Under the pieces are notes generated by a model. The model made no database searches, was not told the DNA's origin, and worked only from the letters and a program-made list of their open reading frames with translations. Both the position numbers and the translations under genes were made by a program. From positions 558,001 through 622,000 of the forward strand of contig JAGKQI010000085.1 of the NCBI GenBank assembly GCA_018806915.1: a DNA stretch of 64,000 bases. The letters run 5' to 3'. Within the stretch, counting starts at the first letter, position 1; each line of letters opens with the position of its first letter. This DNA is from Phytophthora colocasiae (Eukaryota; Oomycota; Peronosporomycetes; Peronosporales; Peronosporaceae). Shown here piece by piece: positions 1 through 10,556 of this stretch.

Positions 1-1755
1 CTGGAAATTGGTGCAGGTAACACGACGCGTTGGACACAATTGCTCATCATGACGTCTTCGGTCTTCAAAGATCACGGATGCACTGCAATTATCACACTTG
101 ATCGTGCGCTTAACGCAGTGGTGATTCTCATGAGTGGGCAAAACATCCTTAGGAGCCATGAAACTGCATCCCTCATTGTGACAAACTGTAATTTTGGTTC
201 GATCTGCATGGGTTTCGACGTAATGTTTGTGTTCTTCTGCCTCCTTTATCGCTGTTTGCACCTGATGAAGAACTTGAATTGCAGGTGGTAACTCCTCTTC
301 ATGTGAACTCGAACCGTCCTCCAATGTTTGTTCTACAGCAAGCTGCGCCAACTCAAGTGCATCTCTGCCAGTTTGGTCCTTCCAGCTGATCTTCTTCAAA
401 AACATTAGATGCCACTCCGTTTCAATTGTTTTCAGCTCCTTGGGTTTTTGACAAAACTTGAGTTTCGACACCTTCAGGTCAATTTCAGAGGAGAAAGTTT
501 CAATTGGCTTGGAGGGAAAACATTGGTCGCGTGTGGCAATGAGTAAATGGTGCACGATCTTCGCTTGAGAGTTGCTAATGGCATGCATTAAGGCCGTTTT
601 ACCATCGCGAGTCTTCTGATCCAGGTTCACTCCGATACGGAGTAAATGCAAGGCCACAGCTTCGTGCCCACAGTATGAAGCCCACGTCATTGCTGTGTGT
701 CTAAGTCTCGTTTCATAATGAAGATCGGCGCCTCTTGCAAGCAACTCCTGTACCGCTGCAACATAGCCAAAAGCAGCGCATTTGGCCAATGGAGTCCATC
801 CTTCTCGTATCTCGACATTGACAAAAAATTGCGACTGGAATGAACGGGACCGAGAAATGCCATCCATATCCTTCAGATCACTAAGAGCTCGAGTAAATTC
901 AGCTGAAGATATTGTCGTCGACTTGAGAAACGTAACTAGCGCTTCTTCTCCAAAGAATGGAGGTGCAATCAAGTGTTTAATACTCTGGATATACTCTTCA
1001 TGTTGATTTAGTAGCTCCAAGCACTGTGCCACTCGTTCCTGACGGCTTGCAGCACTTTGATGCTTCATAGATTTATCACGCTGTCGTTTCTCCATCCATT
1101 TCAATGCTTCTAAGTTTCCCGTGAGTTTAGCCCAGTCAAAAGCAGTTCTCCCAGACTTATCTGTTTGCAGCAAATTCGGTTCATAATTCAGGACATTTGC
1201 AACAATGTCATTATCATACACTTGCGTAGATTCCTCCACATGATTGTTGGACATCGCAGACTTATTAAAAAGACAATTACGTCGAGGGACTGCAACGGCG
1301 ATAGCTTTCATCAATGGTGTATATCCTTGTCGGTTGGAAGTATCGATAGAAATTCCACTGAATCGCCACACATTAGAATTCTAAACACAATTTAAAGACT
1401 TCAAGTAAAGGAGAACGTACTTTGTCATTAAGATCGAAAGAGCATCCAAATTTTTGGCTGATACTGCAGCAAGTAGCGCTGTTTCTCCAGTTCTCGTCTC
1501 ATAGTTGGCACAGATATTACCGTTCGTGATCATCCACAGAACCTGTCGAAAGTCACGTCTGCGCAGAGCTTCTTCGTACTGATGACACAGTTTCGGGTCC
1601 ACAGATAGTCCTTCAGCTTTCATAGACTTCTTCCGTGTATGAACCTTGCCCAGGGTAACATAAGGGCTAATATCATCGGTAATTTGATCACCAACAACGT
1701 ACTTCTTGGATGTCCCGTGTTGTTTCTTGGTCAGCAATGGTGATACACTCGTCAT
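1..1755 (-). CDS. Ankyrin-repeat protein with TRAF-type zinc finger (partial, runs off left edge)
   Basis: The first exon starts at the ATG at 1755 and ends at 1421. A 63-base GT-AG intron (1358-1420) restores the frame, and the second exon stays open to the window edge. The protein has a basic N-terminus and then ankyrin-type repeats (for example residues reading TGETALLAAVSAKNLDALSIL in exon 1, and W-T-P-L-A-K-C-A-A-F-G-Y and MTWASYCGHEAVALHLLRIG in exon 2). A linker rich in Lys and Glu follows, then Cys/His pairs (C-x4-C, H-x3-H-C, C-x2-C, H-x3-Q-L-C) typical of TRAF-like zinc fingers close to the edge. Ankyrin repeats bind proteins; TRAF fingers usually bring a protein to a signalling or ubiquitin complex. 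The partner is unknown. The gene is divergent from the Cdc14-like gene, with 187 bases between start codons. Confidence 0.85.
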
Positions 1756-1942
1756 GATAAGAATTTCACACCCAACAGTCTACTGATCACTTGGAGACTG
1801 AGCATTTTCAGTTTTGTGCTTATCAGTATTTTTAGGCAACCAACAGCAGAATAACCCTCATTGACATTGTCAACAAGCTCATGTTGCAGCGCTTGCTCTA
1901 AATTGCTACTGTGTTTCAAGCTTTTCTCCGCTGTAGAACAGT

Positions 1943-3469
1943 ATGAGGAGTCGATCTCCAATCGAGTTTCTTCTAGGTAGATTCTACCTTGTGGTAGTTC
2001 CGGAACGAGCAACCTGCTCCATTCACAACACGAAGGAAGGACGACCGAGGTTCTTTCCTGCTGCAGAACGACATCTCTTCCCAAGAACACCAGGGGTCCA
2101 GTTTATCTCTCTTCAAGAGCAGCTTCTTTCCAACAACGACTTCGTTCTCGGAATCCAACAGACAAACCGGTTCAATTCCTTCCTGACTGGCATTGCGAGT
2201 ACATCCCCGCCAGCCATGCACTATTTTTTCCTACGAAGGCGACATCTTCGAGACGAAATTCAAGTGATTCACCTTATCTGCAGATGGCGACTCATGTATC
2301 TCCAGTTGTCTCCACTTGAAGCGTTGAAGCCATTCAATCATCTTCCCTACCTTTTCTCGTCTTTCTTGTCAGCGTCCGGTCCCTTTGATCCACCGAATCT
2401 ACGCATATCTTTAAGTGGGATAGCAAAAGGTCTGGAGAAGGAGGTGTTGAGCTCTAAGGAAGCAGATGATGAACCAAATCTCTGGACAATATCACGACGC
2501 TTTAGCGTATTCAGCAGACTCGTTTTAGGATCGGATAGTGATCAGCATTCAATTTCCAAACGAGATGACGAAGCAGAAGAGTTCGAGAAAATCATTGCAG
2601 CACTCAAGCGAAGAAAAGTGGCACTTGTTATCACACTGAGCAACAGTCATAGCGGTGTCAACGCTTTTGCATCGCATGGAGTGGAGACATTGGACATTTC
2701 ATCGGTTACTAGTTCCTCGGGTGATGCGGATGAAATACTACTAACCAGATTTCTGGAGGTTTGTGAAAGCACAGAAGGACTCATTGCCGTCTGTGGCTCG
2801 GATTTCTCCAGTTGTATATCAGCTGCTACTTGTATTGGCTGCTACTTGATGAAGCATTCGAGTTTCACAGCTCAAGAAGCAATGGGTTGGCTTCGATTCT
2901 GTCTTCCCGAGATAATCCCGATAAAGTGGGAATTGTTTTTGAGTCAAATGGAGCCACAAATGCGGCTAGAAGGAGAACGATTTCGACGGATTCGAGAAGG
3001 ATATCTCCCTGACGAGATAACTGGCTCACCATCAAGTGACTCCACGCACATTAACATTGGCAACATCAGTCTTGGTCGACTGTCCTTATTAGGAACTCGA
3101 GATCGAGAAAAGCATCGTATCGACCCCCACACTGTCAATATCCCTGTCAGCATTTGTCTTTCCAGTCGAACTCAGGAACCACAATACTCTCCAACTGCAG
3201 CGACAGCTACTGCACAGCTCAAACGACGTCCATTGACTCAAGGAAGTATTGGAAGTCGCAGGTACCATCGCAATACGGACGGTTCAAACTTACGAGCTGA
3301 CTTTGCACTTATGCACAAATTTCTCCATCAAACACCAACCAGCACTCGTTCCAGCAACAGCAGCGCTAACTCTTCTCCTTCAAATTTACATCCAGTTCCA
3401 TCCCGTCCTAAAGGTTCTGCACGCTCTCCGAACGGAACTCCAGCCAATTGTACCGAAGCGCTAGCATAA
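1943..3469 (+). CDS. Cdc14-related dual-specificity phosphatase homologue lacking the catalytic motif (pseudophosphatase)
   Basis: Single exon, 508 aa. Residues about 6-140 follow the N-terminal Cdc14 half domain. Residues about 180-345 follow the C-terminal catalytic half, with matching blocks such as FLEVCESTEGLIAV and CYLMKHSSFTAQEAMGWLRFC, which in true Cdc14 flank the HCxxGxxRTG loop. Here that loop (residues about 281-294) reads IAVCGSDFSSCIS, with no His-Cys pair and no catalytic Arg. The upstream loop that should hold the general-acid Asp reads VTSSSGD instead of the family's D-G. The fold is probably kept and the chemistry lost. The C-terminal 160 residues are Ser/Arg-rich and look disordered, as in Cdc14 regulatory tails. 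The frame is long and undamaged, so this is a gene rather than a decayed copy. Its 3' end is 52 bases from that of thymidylate kinase (convergent). Confidence 0.8.
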   Translation: MRSRSPIEFLLGRFYLVVVPERATCSIHNTKEGRPRFFPAAERHLFPRTPGVQFISLQEQLLSNNDFVLGIQQTNRFNSFLTGIASTSPPAMHYFFLRRRHLRDEIQVIHLICRWRLMYLQLSPLEALKPFNHLPYLFSSFLSASGPFDPPNLRISLSGIAKGLEKEVLSSKEADDEPNLWTISRRFSVFSRLVLGSDSDQHSISKRDDEAEEFEKIIAALKRRKVALVITLSNSHSGVNAFASHGVETLDISSVTSSSGDADEILLTRFLEVCESTEGLIAVCGSDFSSCISAATCIGCYLMKHSSFTAQEAMGWLRFCLPEIIPIKWELFLSQMEPQMRLEGERFRRIREGYLPDEITGSPSSDSTHINIGNISLGRLSLLGTRDREKHRIDPHTVNIPVSICLSSRTQEPQYSPTAATATAQLKRRPLTQGSIGSRRYHRNTDGSNLRADFALMHKFLHQTPTSTRSSNSSANSSPSNLHPVPSRPKGSARSPNGTPANCTEALA

Positions 3470-3521
3470 AATAAAAAAGAGAAGAAGAAAAAGAGATCAT
3501 TTCTCGTTATTTTTCCTTGTA

Positions 3522-4166
3522 TCACAACTTTTCAAAGTGGCCCAAAGGCGACTCAGCATACTTCTCAATGGTTTCCTTAGCAATCACCATCACTTCCTCG
3601 TGCACTTGCTCAATAGTTCCGGTAGCGTCCACAACATGCCACTTGGGGGTGACAGTCTTCATGATATCATAGAAGTTCTTGTACACCTTCTCTTGGAACG
3701 CCGTAGTCTCGTACCGTTCTTCACCAAAGTCCGCACGAGTAGAAGCTTGTGTCACTGGGACGTCCAGGAAGATGACAGCATCGGGTTTAGGCAGTCCGAT
3801 CTCCGGTGCCCAGCACCAATCGAGTGACATTTCGTTCTTGGCAGCTGAAAAGGCCACACCGCTGAACGAATAGCGGTCCATAATAATATGCTGACCACTA
3901 GCCAATAAAGACTCAATCTTCTTGGCTGCTTCCCATCGGTTGGCCGAAAAAAGCAAATGAATGACATGGTCGTCCATAGCTTCGGAGCTGGTCAAGTACG
4001 AGTGGATGCTCTTGCCAATGGCAGTACTGCGGTCAGGGAAGTGCAAAAGAGAGGAAGATTGCGGTGGCGAGGAGATATTCAATGCTTCATGCAACAGCTT
4101 CGTCTGCGTCGTCTTACCACAGCGATCTACGCCCTCGAAGAGGAGGAAGATGCCACGGCGAGTCAT
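3522..4166 (-). CDS. TMPK: Thymidylate (dTMP) kinase
   Basis: 214 aa, normal length for the eukaryotic enzyme that converts dTMP to dTDP with ATP. The P-loop FEGVDRCGKTTQ lies at residues 10-21, the substrate-binding FPDRSTAIG at about 43-51, and the DRYSFSG signature at about 96-102. The LID region (R-A-D-F-G-E-E-R-Y-E) is present near residue 150. Single exon. The start is the ATG at 4166, giving the family-typical short R-R-G-I-F-L lead before the P-loop. It lies only 67 bases downstream of the stop codon of the membrane kinase gene on the same strand, an example of the tight packing in this region. Confidence 0.96.
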   Translation of the reverse strand: MTRRGIFLLFEGVDRCGKTTQTKLLHEALNISSPPQSSSLLHFPDRSTAIGKSIHSYLTSSEAMDDHVIHLLFSANRWEAAKKIESLLASGQHIIMDRYSFSGVAFSAAKNEMSLDWCWAPEIGLPKPDAVIFLDVPVTQASTRADFGEERYETTAFQEKVYKNFYDIMKTVTPKWHVVDATGTIEQVHEEVMVIAKETIEKYAESPLGHFEKL

Positions 4167-4233
4167 CTTCGTAAATGGAGAAGTAGTAAAATGGGCAAGA
4201 TAAATAGTACTACAGTAACTACTATTATTTTAT

Positions 4234-6993
4234 CTATGCTGGCGAGGTGCTAGCATCGAATCCGTCAAACTCGTGTAACTCGTGTAACTCGTGCGGGGAC
4301 TCGAGAAGAAGTTTTGTGTGTAATTGCTCCACTGCGTCTGCTGTCATAGCTGATGTTTGTTTGGTCTTTGCTTTCCCTCTTCGACGGAATCTGTGTCGAG
4401 ATTTGGACGATTTTGGCACTTTCAGTCGCTGTCCAAGCTTTCGGCATGCGCAGACACCGTTCTCCAGTAGAGTTCGTTCAGATTGGGACTGGGAACTGTC
4501 ACTACGGATACGAGTAGAAGTGCTGTATGGGTTGGTAGATCCTGAACGGTGCGATGTACGTCGTGAAGGACGAGTAGACGAACTGATCACCGTCGCGCTT
4601 TCACCGTCCAGTTTCGAGTTGTGATCGTGGGTATAAGCTCCAACAACAAGAGGCTGACAGAGGTTGATGTGATCATCGTCGAAGAAATACACTTCTTCCG
4701 TCTCCTCAAATGGACGCGCGTGCTTACTGTGATGAAGCAATCCGGAATCCATGAGAGCGTTTCCCAGACGCACAGCTTCACTGGTAGAGTCAACGTACTG
4801 CAGTTGGCACATGTGGGAGATCGCTCCTTCACCAGAGAATCCACGAGGAGCAACCAGTGGAGCACTGGAAGCGTCAATGGGTTTTGCTAGACGCATAGCA
4901 TCTTCTAATTCATCAGCAAGTTCAAGTGCAAAGGCAGCACTAAGTTCCTCTTGGATACTTTCCAACGTGCTTACCACACTGTGAGCTGATGGACGTAATC
5001 GTGGATCGTGTTGCCAAGAGTTTTCAATGATTGCTCGGATGCTTGGATGTAGGCGTGGATCCAACTCGGGGCGTTGACCTTCAAGTACAAGGTCGAACAC
5101 TCGGAAATGATTGCTTCCGGTCCCAGGAAACTTTTCTTGACCAGGGTTGAGCACGTCCCATAGTGTGATACCCAGCGAATGCACGTCAGCAGCTTCCCCG
5201 TAAGCCGCAAGTCCAGCTCGACCATTGATGACCTCTGGAGCCATGTAATCGACAGTCCCCTTGACTGTCATACGAACAGCGTTTCCGTCGACACTGCTGC
5301 GATTTCCGTCTTTCGTCATGGGTTTTCCATCGACACCAGTAGATACGATCGATCCGCGGAGCTGTTGAAGATTGGCTGCTCCGACAACTGCGATTTCAAT
5401 ACTGGCACGTTCCGCCGGTGCCTTCGAGCTTCTATCTTCACTGGCCAGCATTGCTACAGTTGAAGCTTTCTCGCTATTGTATTCTCTGATACTACTCCGA
5501 TTCGTAGTAACTGGAGCATTCACAAGACCATTGCTGATAACTTGAGCGCGAGGAAGTGAACGAGACTCACCAAAGTCGGTGAGCTTGACGTTGCAGTTTG
5601 CATCCACAAGGAAATTCGTCGGTTTGATGTCGCGGTGAAGGAACGGCGGACGAAAACTGTGCAGGTACGCCACAGCTCGCGCTGCATCCAACATGAAAGC
5701 GACGTTGAGAAGCAATTGCTGTCGGTTGTGATCATGTTCGCTGACTCGAGATCGTCGTCTAGCTGCAGCAACGGTGACATCTTCCAGACTCCCGACACAA
5801 AGCTCATTGACGAGGCAAATGGTTGGCGGACACACACACATTCCATGAAAAGCGACGACGTTCGGGTGGTGCAGTGCACCACAAAGTGCAGCTTCCTGTG
5901 AGAATGCTGCAACAGTATCTTCTGTGAAATCTGTGGGGGTGTACACCTTGACAGCTACGTCTGTTGAGGAACGTAGCACCCCTTTGAAGACGACAGCACT
6001 CGCTCCTACACCAATGCGTTGCTGCAATTCCAAGTAGGCGAAGTCAATGATGAACTTCCGGTGCATTTCGATCAAGATATGAAGTCCTTTAGACGACACT
6101 CGTTCTGGCATTCCTCGAGTTTGGCAAAATAATCTCTGGAGAGCCACAGCACGCTGCCCCATGCCACGCCAATGCTCCGTATCAGCTCGCAGAACTCGCC
6201 AGATAACCAATGGGCAGAGTGAACCGCAGAGTAAATTCGAGTACGTGAGGTAAAACCCCGTCTCCAAGTGACCTTGTCGGAAACACTCGTTGTACGAGAA
6301 GAGGAGTGCGTAGTAGATATACGCAAACACGCAGTACTCTTGCAGTGTACGCTTGCTAGCTCGAACGGGTGGGCGGATGAGAACGTACGAGTAGAGCCCA
6401 AGTAACAGTCCACGAGCGATTGTCAATGGCACGTACAGATCGGAAACTGGGTAATACGTCGTGATAACCCACACAAGTGGAATGGTGTAAGTTGACAGCA
6501 CCAATGTGATCACCAATGTCCGTCGAAGCGCTGGCCCTGACACACTCTTTTGCAGCATGAAGACAATGACGCTTAAGAAGACGAATTGACGGCCGGAGTA
6601 GAAGACTTCAGTTGCGAGCTTGGAGATGTCGTACGTATAAAGCTTCGTCGTCAATGCCGAGCAGAAGAAACCAGTATAGACCCCAGTCGAGATGCCGAGC
6701 ACCCAAAGCAGCGGCTCGTACGCTGGCAAGATGATTTTCCGAGCTGCTGATGCGTCACCTCGTAGAGCAGTATTCCGGTTGAACCTCAAGTAGATCACGA
6801 GGGTGATGCAGAGGAAGCACATGATGCCATACCCTAGTAACAGGAAGAGCTGTAACGTGTGGAACCGAGACAACAGGTAGGCCATGATCGCTTGTTTCGA
6901 AGCAACTTCTTCTGGACTGGGTGTTGGTGAGACCGTAGCATTGACGACCGTGGAGTTTGCGAGGAACGATCTACTGCCACCTTGAGATGACAT
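4234..6993 (-). CDS. Multi-span membrane protein kinase (TKL-like) with long activation-segment insert
   Basis: 919 aa, single exon. The N-terminus has NST and NAT glycosylation sequons followed by about seven hydrophobic segments within residues 35-270. A kinase domain follows from about residue 320: glycine loop GVGASAVVFKG, lysine in AVKVY, HRDIKPTN catalytic loop, DFG, then APE. About 94 residues of Ser- and Asn-rich sequence are inserted between DFGES and GTVDYMAPEV, which is unusual. The rest of the lobe (DVHSLGITLWDV, RLRPSAHSVV) is intact, so activity is expected. The tail is Ser/Arg-rich with a basic patch. The architecture is a 7TM-like module fused to a Ser/Thr kinase and suggests a receptor kinase at the plasma membrane. 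The ligand is unknown, and it is distinct from the GPCR-PIPK proteins known in oomycetes. Confidence 0.88.
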   Translation of the reverse strand: MSSQGGSRSFLANSTVVNATVSPTPSPEEVASKQAIMAYLLSRFHTLQLFLLLGYGIMCFLCITLVIYLRFNRNTALRGDASAARKIILPAYEPLLWVLGISTGVYTGFFCSALTTKLYTYDISKLATEVFYSGRQFVFLSVIVFMLQKSVSGPALRRTLVITLVLSTYTIPLVWVITTYYPVSDLYVPLTIARGLLLGLYSYVLIRPPVRASKRTLQEYCVFAYIYYALLFSYNECFRQGHLETGFYLTYSNLLCGSLCPLVIWRVLRADTEHWRGMGQRAVALQRLFCQTRGMPERVSSKGLHILIEMHRKFIIDFAYLELQQRIGVGASAVVFKGVLRSSTDVAVKVYTPTDFTEDTVAAFSQEAALCGALHHPNVVAFHGMCVCPPTICLVNELCVGSLEDVTVAAARRRSRVSEHDHNRQQLLLNVAFMLDAARAVAYLHSFRPPFLHRDIKPTNFLVDANCNVKLTDFGESRSLPRAQVISNGLVNAPVTTNRSSIREYNSEKASTVAMLASEDRSSKAPAERASIEIAVVGAANLQQLRGSIVSTGVDGKPMTKDGNRSSVDGNAVRMTVKGTVDYMAPEVINGRAGLAAYGEAADVHSLGITLWDVLNPGQEKFPGTGSNHFRVFDLVLEGQRPELDPRLHPSIRAIIENSWQHDPRLRPSAHSVVSTLESIQEELSAAFALELADELEDAMRLAKPIDASSAPLVAPRGFSGEGAISHMCQLQYVDSTSEAVRLGNALMDSGLLHHSKHARPFEETEEVYFFDDDHINLCQPLVVGAYTHDHNSKLDGESATVISSSTRPSRRTSHRSGSTNPYSTSTRIRSDSSQSQSERTLLENGVCACRKLGQRLKVPKSSKSRHRFRRRGKAKTKQTSAMTADAVEQLHTKLLLESPHELHELHEFDGFDASTSPA

Positions 6994-9289
6994 GGTGTCT
7001 AATTGGGCGATGTTGCTTGCTGTTAGCAGGAGGTGTCGAATTGATAACTAGTTGGGATCAGATAACGTCGAGGCCTTGAAACGCGAGAGAATGTGAATGC
7101 ATTTATCGAAGCAATATTCGCGCAGAGCGCACACAGAGATACAGCGTCCAATGCAGAACAACAACGACCTTGGTCATGCAAGTCAAGCATATAGTGCTGG
7201 GTTAAACGAGATCTTCTAAAGAAACAGACCACTTCAACATCAACCAATTTTCTACGAATTCTATCAGCAGAGCTACTAACAGAGCTACTAACAGGTTCAG
7301 ATCGGTGTTTTGTATGGTTGGAGAGCATTGCTAGGGTCAATAGAGAGCTGGTGGACAGCCCTGCGCGGTGAAATCCAGTAGTGTGCTTTGATTGCAGCGA
7401 TTGGTCTGGTTTTCGGTCGCGTATCAAATTGAACTATCAGTATCAGTGACTACGGTAGTCTTAGCTCTGACCTCGGGGCATGACTGCAGTTCGTGTCTCT
7501 GAGGCTTAAAGTGCCGTAGAGATAGCAGAACTTTGGGCTCGTATGATACCAAGTACGTCTAGCTCTGTAGTTCTCAAATGAAACAACCATCTGAACTGCT
7601 TCAATCGTCTCGATCAAGCCAGAAGATTTTTCATCACCAGATCCACATTCCTCCTCGGCACATGGGGGAATAATTGTGCTGCCACGTGGTTGCATGCAGA
7701 TGTGGAGTGCTGCATCTAGGCAACACCACCGTGTGCCAATAAACTAACACATGAATATTGTTATCAATACAGATTGCCAACCGGCACCTGATAGCCCACT
7801 TCGCTAAAACAAGCGGATAAGTTTGGTGGAGTCGAAGTCAGTAAGTACAATTGCCGTAATTCTCCCCTTCACTGACTGCGTAGCGAAACTGCTTGGAGCA
7901 AGTCACGGCATCGAGCCAACTCCGCTTCAACCAGCACTTCAAGATGTGACACGATCTTCGTGCCATCGTTTGGTGCCGTTTTTGGTGCAACAGCGCGGCA
8001 TTCGCAGGCTTTGAAGGGTGAAGACAGCGAGGTCTGCTAGTGTCGCTGTCGCACCTAACGAACGGCCAGGACAGGCCTCACTACGGTGAAAGAACAAGAT
8101 GGCAGTGCTCGCTACAATGAAGGTAATGCGGGATGATTTGTAAAACATCGCTGCGTTGTGCTTGTGCAATCGCCGCTATCCACCCCGGCATACAAACTCC
8201 AAGTCAGAGGTTGAAGTGGAGGACGTCTGAGGCTCTAATTAGCTATCCGACGCAAAGCAAATATACCCGGCAAGGGCGTCGTCCTTCTGGACGCTTTTTC
8301 CTACTGTCGTGGTGTGGATCGCAGAGGACAAGCGGCGCTATGCCTCCGAATTCTCGCCAAGTTGAAGTCTGTGCTCTTACGGACTCTGATTCGCCAAAAA
8401 AATCAACTTCAACTTCATGAAGAGTATGTAATTGGTCAAAATGACTTTCATTCAATGACAAATTGGACGCGAAAGGGTACAGCGCTTTTTGACCTCACGG
8501 CCAGAACCAGAAGAACCCGGTCTATCACTATCGAAGTCGAGGCACACCCGAGATAAGACCACTACAACCTGTCGGTCGTTCAGTTAGTTATCAAGTTGTT
8601 TAGCAGCCGTTGCAACTTCATTTTGGCATTTCCCATCCACTCAGTTTATCGGTAAGTTGAAGTGACGATGAAAGCGTCCAAAGACATCAGCTCTCAGACT
8701 TCTAATGCACATGGAGACTGTGTCTAAATGGTTTATCCATTGAGATTTTTCCTCTCAAGACCATCAGTGATTGATCTCTTTCTTGTGATTTGTGGCGGGT
8801 TTGGTGCAGCAGCAGATTGAGCCAATCGAGCACAAGACTTCATTCGAGGCACACTCAGTCAATCCAAGGTGTCGGGTGTCCCAGCATACAGTACAAAACC
8901 GCAGTGAAAAAGCCAGGTAAGCAGAGAGAACCAACTGTGGGCAAAGCAGCAGGAGGAAGCATGCTCCTTTTTTGCATCACCAGCGTTTGAATGGCGGACG
9001 TGTGTTTGTCTGGCTTGGCTGACTCTCTTCTCTTGCCGATGTACTTGAAGCCTCCAGTCTCGCAGCTTCACTGTAGAATCTCTAGGAGCCACCAACTTCA
9101 ATCCAGACCAAGAACTCGCTTCAAGCAGACAAAGCGCTCGGAAGCAAGGAATCTGGTCAAGGAAACTCTTCGTTTATCCCTCCAGTTGAAGCTACACTTG
9201 ACTTGAAGGAGTTTTGCCACAAGCTTCAACGTCCACCAATCCATCCATCGCGCGATCTCAGGAACTCAAGCACCATTTCGTCGGAAACA
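6994..9289. other. Gene-poor 2.3 kb interval
   Basis: Between the membrane kinase start (6993, minus) and the next gene on the plus strand there are only short open frames without family resemblance or consistent codon use. No RNA gene, terminal repeat or transposon was recognised. Part of it may be 5' leader or small upstream exons of the gene beginning at 9290: an open frame in phase with that gene extends upstream to a TTG at 9203, but the first in-frame ATG is at 9290. Confidence 0.5.
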
Positions 9290-10354
9290 ATGCTGTCCAT
9301 GGTAAATAGCAGCCAGCCTGTTAGCAACAGTGCTGACAGCAACAGCAATCCAAGCAGCACAACGACAAGTGCCAGCATGAACACAGGAGCGTCCGTGGCA
9401 CACGCCATCGCGAGTTTGGCTCACAGTGGCAACAATCCGCAGGAGGTCGGTGCTCACCACCAGTTCAATCCGCTAGCTCTTCAGACCTCATTGCAAGACC
9501 CTACTCGGCATTCACAAGTCAGCAATGCAGCCAGCAATGCAGCAGCAGTGCTCACGTCTGTATCTCGGCTGCCAGCTTCTGCAACAGCTCCGACGAAGCG
9601 CTCAACCAAGTCCAAGTGCTCTCCTGGGCTACGCAGTGGCAAATGGACGCCAGAGGAAGAAGCTTTCACGAATATGATCATCAGCTACTTCAAGCGCGGT
9701 TTGTTAGACGTGGAAGACGGCACCTCGCTTCGCTGGTATCTTGCGAAGCGATTGAACTGCGAAGCTATGCGAGTGACGAAGAAGCTCAAGGGCAACAGCT
9801 CGATCGGGAAGCAGATCTTCCGCGCCATTGAAAACACACCAGCTACTCGCCAGGCGATTCGACGCGCCCGTGAAGATTTGGCTATCGTAGAAGCTCAATT
9901 CCTCGAATCCCTGAGTGGCAATGGAGTTGGTCCGGGCTCACAGCATATCGCTTCGGCTTCCTTGCCAACTTCACTGGCAGTGTCAGTCCGCGGTCGTAAG
10001 ATCCTTCCCAACACCAATGGCCACCAGCCAATGTTGGCTCCGATGCCACAGCCCAAGTCTGAAGACGCAAGACTGCTAATGCACTTCTTCTGTGAGGCAA
10101 AGGACAGTTCCGAAGAGGAGCCGGAAGAGGAGGCGGAAACCAAGGCCAAGACCAAGGCAAAGTCTGGTAGCCTCAGTGTGGATCTGAGCGGAAAACTCGG
10201 CAGGAAGCGGCCGCTGAAAAGTGTCACCAATGTGGATAAATCCGACGCGATCAAGGAGAGCAAGTCCGCGGAGAAGCAAGACACATCATCGCCAAAGGCG
10301 AAACGACAGGCAGTCAAGGTCGACAGCCCTGAACCGCAGACCGATATTATTTAG
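9290..10354 (+). CDS. Stramenopile-type nuclear protein with W-T-P-E-E-E-A-F domain
   Basis: 354 aa from the ATG at 9290. The first 110 residues are Ser/Asn/Ala-rich and disordered. A compact conserved-looking domain spans about residues 115-205: GKWTPEEEAFTNMII, then DGTSLRWYLAKRLNC and MRVTKKLKGNSSIGKQ. I recognise this W-T-x-E-E pattern with the L-R-W-Y-L and M-R-x-T-K-K blocks as recurring in oomycete and diatom proteins. It resembles a SANT/Myb start but lacks the usual second and third tryptophans. The C-terminal half is acidic then Lys/Ser-rich with nuclear-localisation-like runs (GRKRPLK, KAKRQAVK). A chromatin or transcription role is inference. No introns are needed after 9290. Confidence 0.75.
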   Translation: MLSMVNSSQPVSNSADSNSNPSSTTTSASMNTGASVAHAIASLAHSGNNPQEVGAHHQFNPLALQTSLQDPTRHSQVSNAASNAAAVLTSVSRLPASATAPTKRSTKSKCSPGLRSGKWTPEEEAFTNMIISYFKRGLLDVEDGTSLRWYLAKRLNCEAMRVTKKLKGNSSIGKQIFRAIENTPATRQAIRRAREDLAIVEAQFLESLSGNGVGPGSQHIASASLPTSLAVSVRGRKILPNTNGHQPMLAPMPQPKSEDARLLMHFFCEAKDSSEEEPEEEAETKAKTKAKSGSLSVDLSGKLGRKRPLKSVTNVDKSDAIKESKSAEKQDTSSPKAKRQAVKVDSPEPQTDII

Positions 10355-10556
10355 GCCGTGGACATGCACTGTAGAGCGACGCCGCACCTCCACATATTTA
10401 CAAGACAACCACACGGAAGGACGGGGGTTGGCCCAGCGCATCTTACCGCTCTGGTCGTTGTAGCGTAGCTGAAGACAAAGGAAATGGCAGAAGTTAGACG
10501 CATGAACTCACCTTTCTGCCACATGTACATATTCATTTCGGTTAAAATACAAAAGT

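Noticed and set aside
1752..2090. Minus-strand frame of 112 codons antisense to the Cdc14-like gene
   Set aside because: It overlaps a frame with clear Cdc14 homology and has no family resemblance of its own.
7023..9206. Several short frames in the gene-poor interval
   Set aside because: All under 135 codons, overlapping each other on both strands, without motifs or consistent splice structure.
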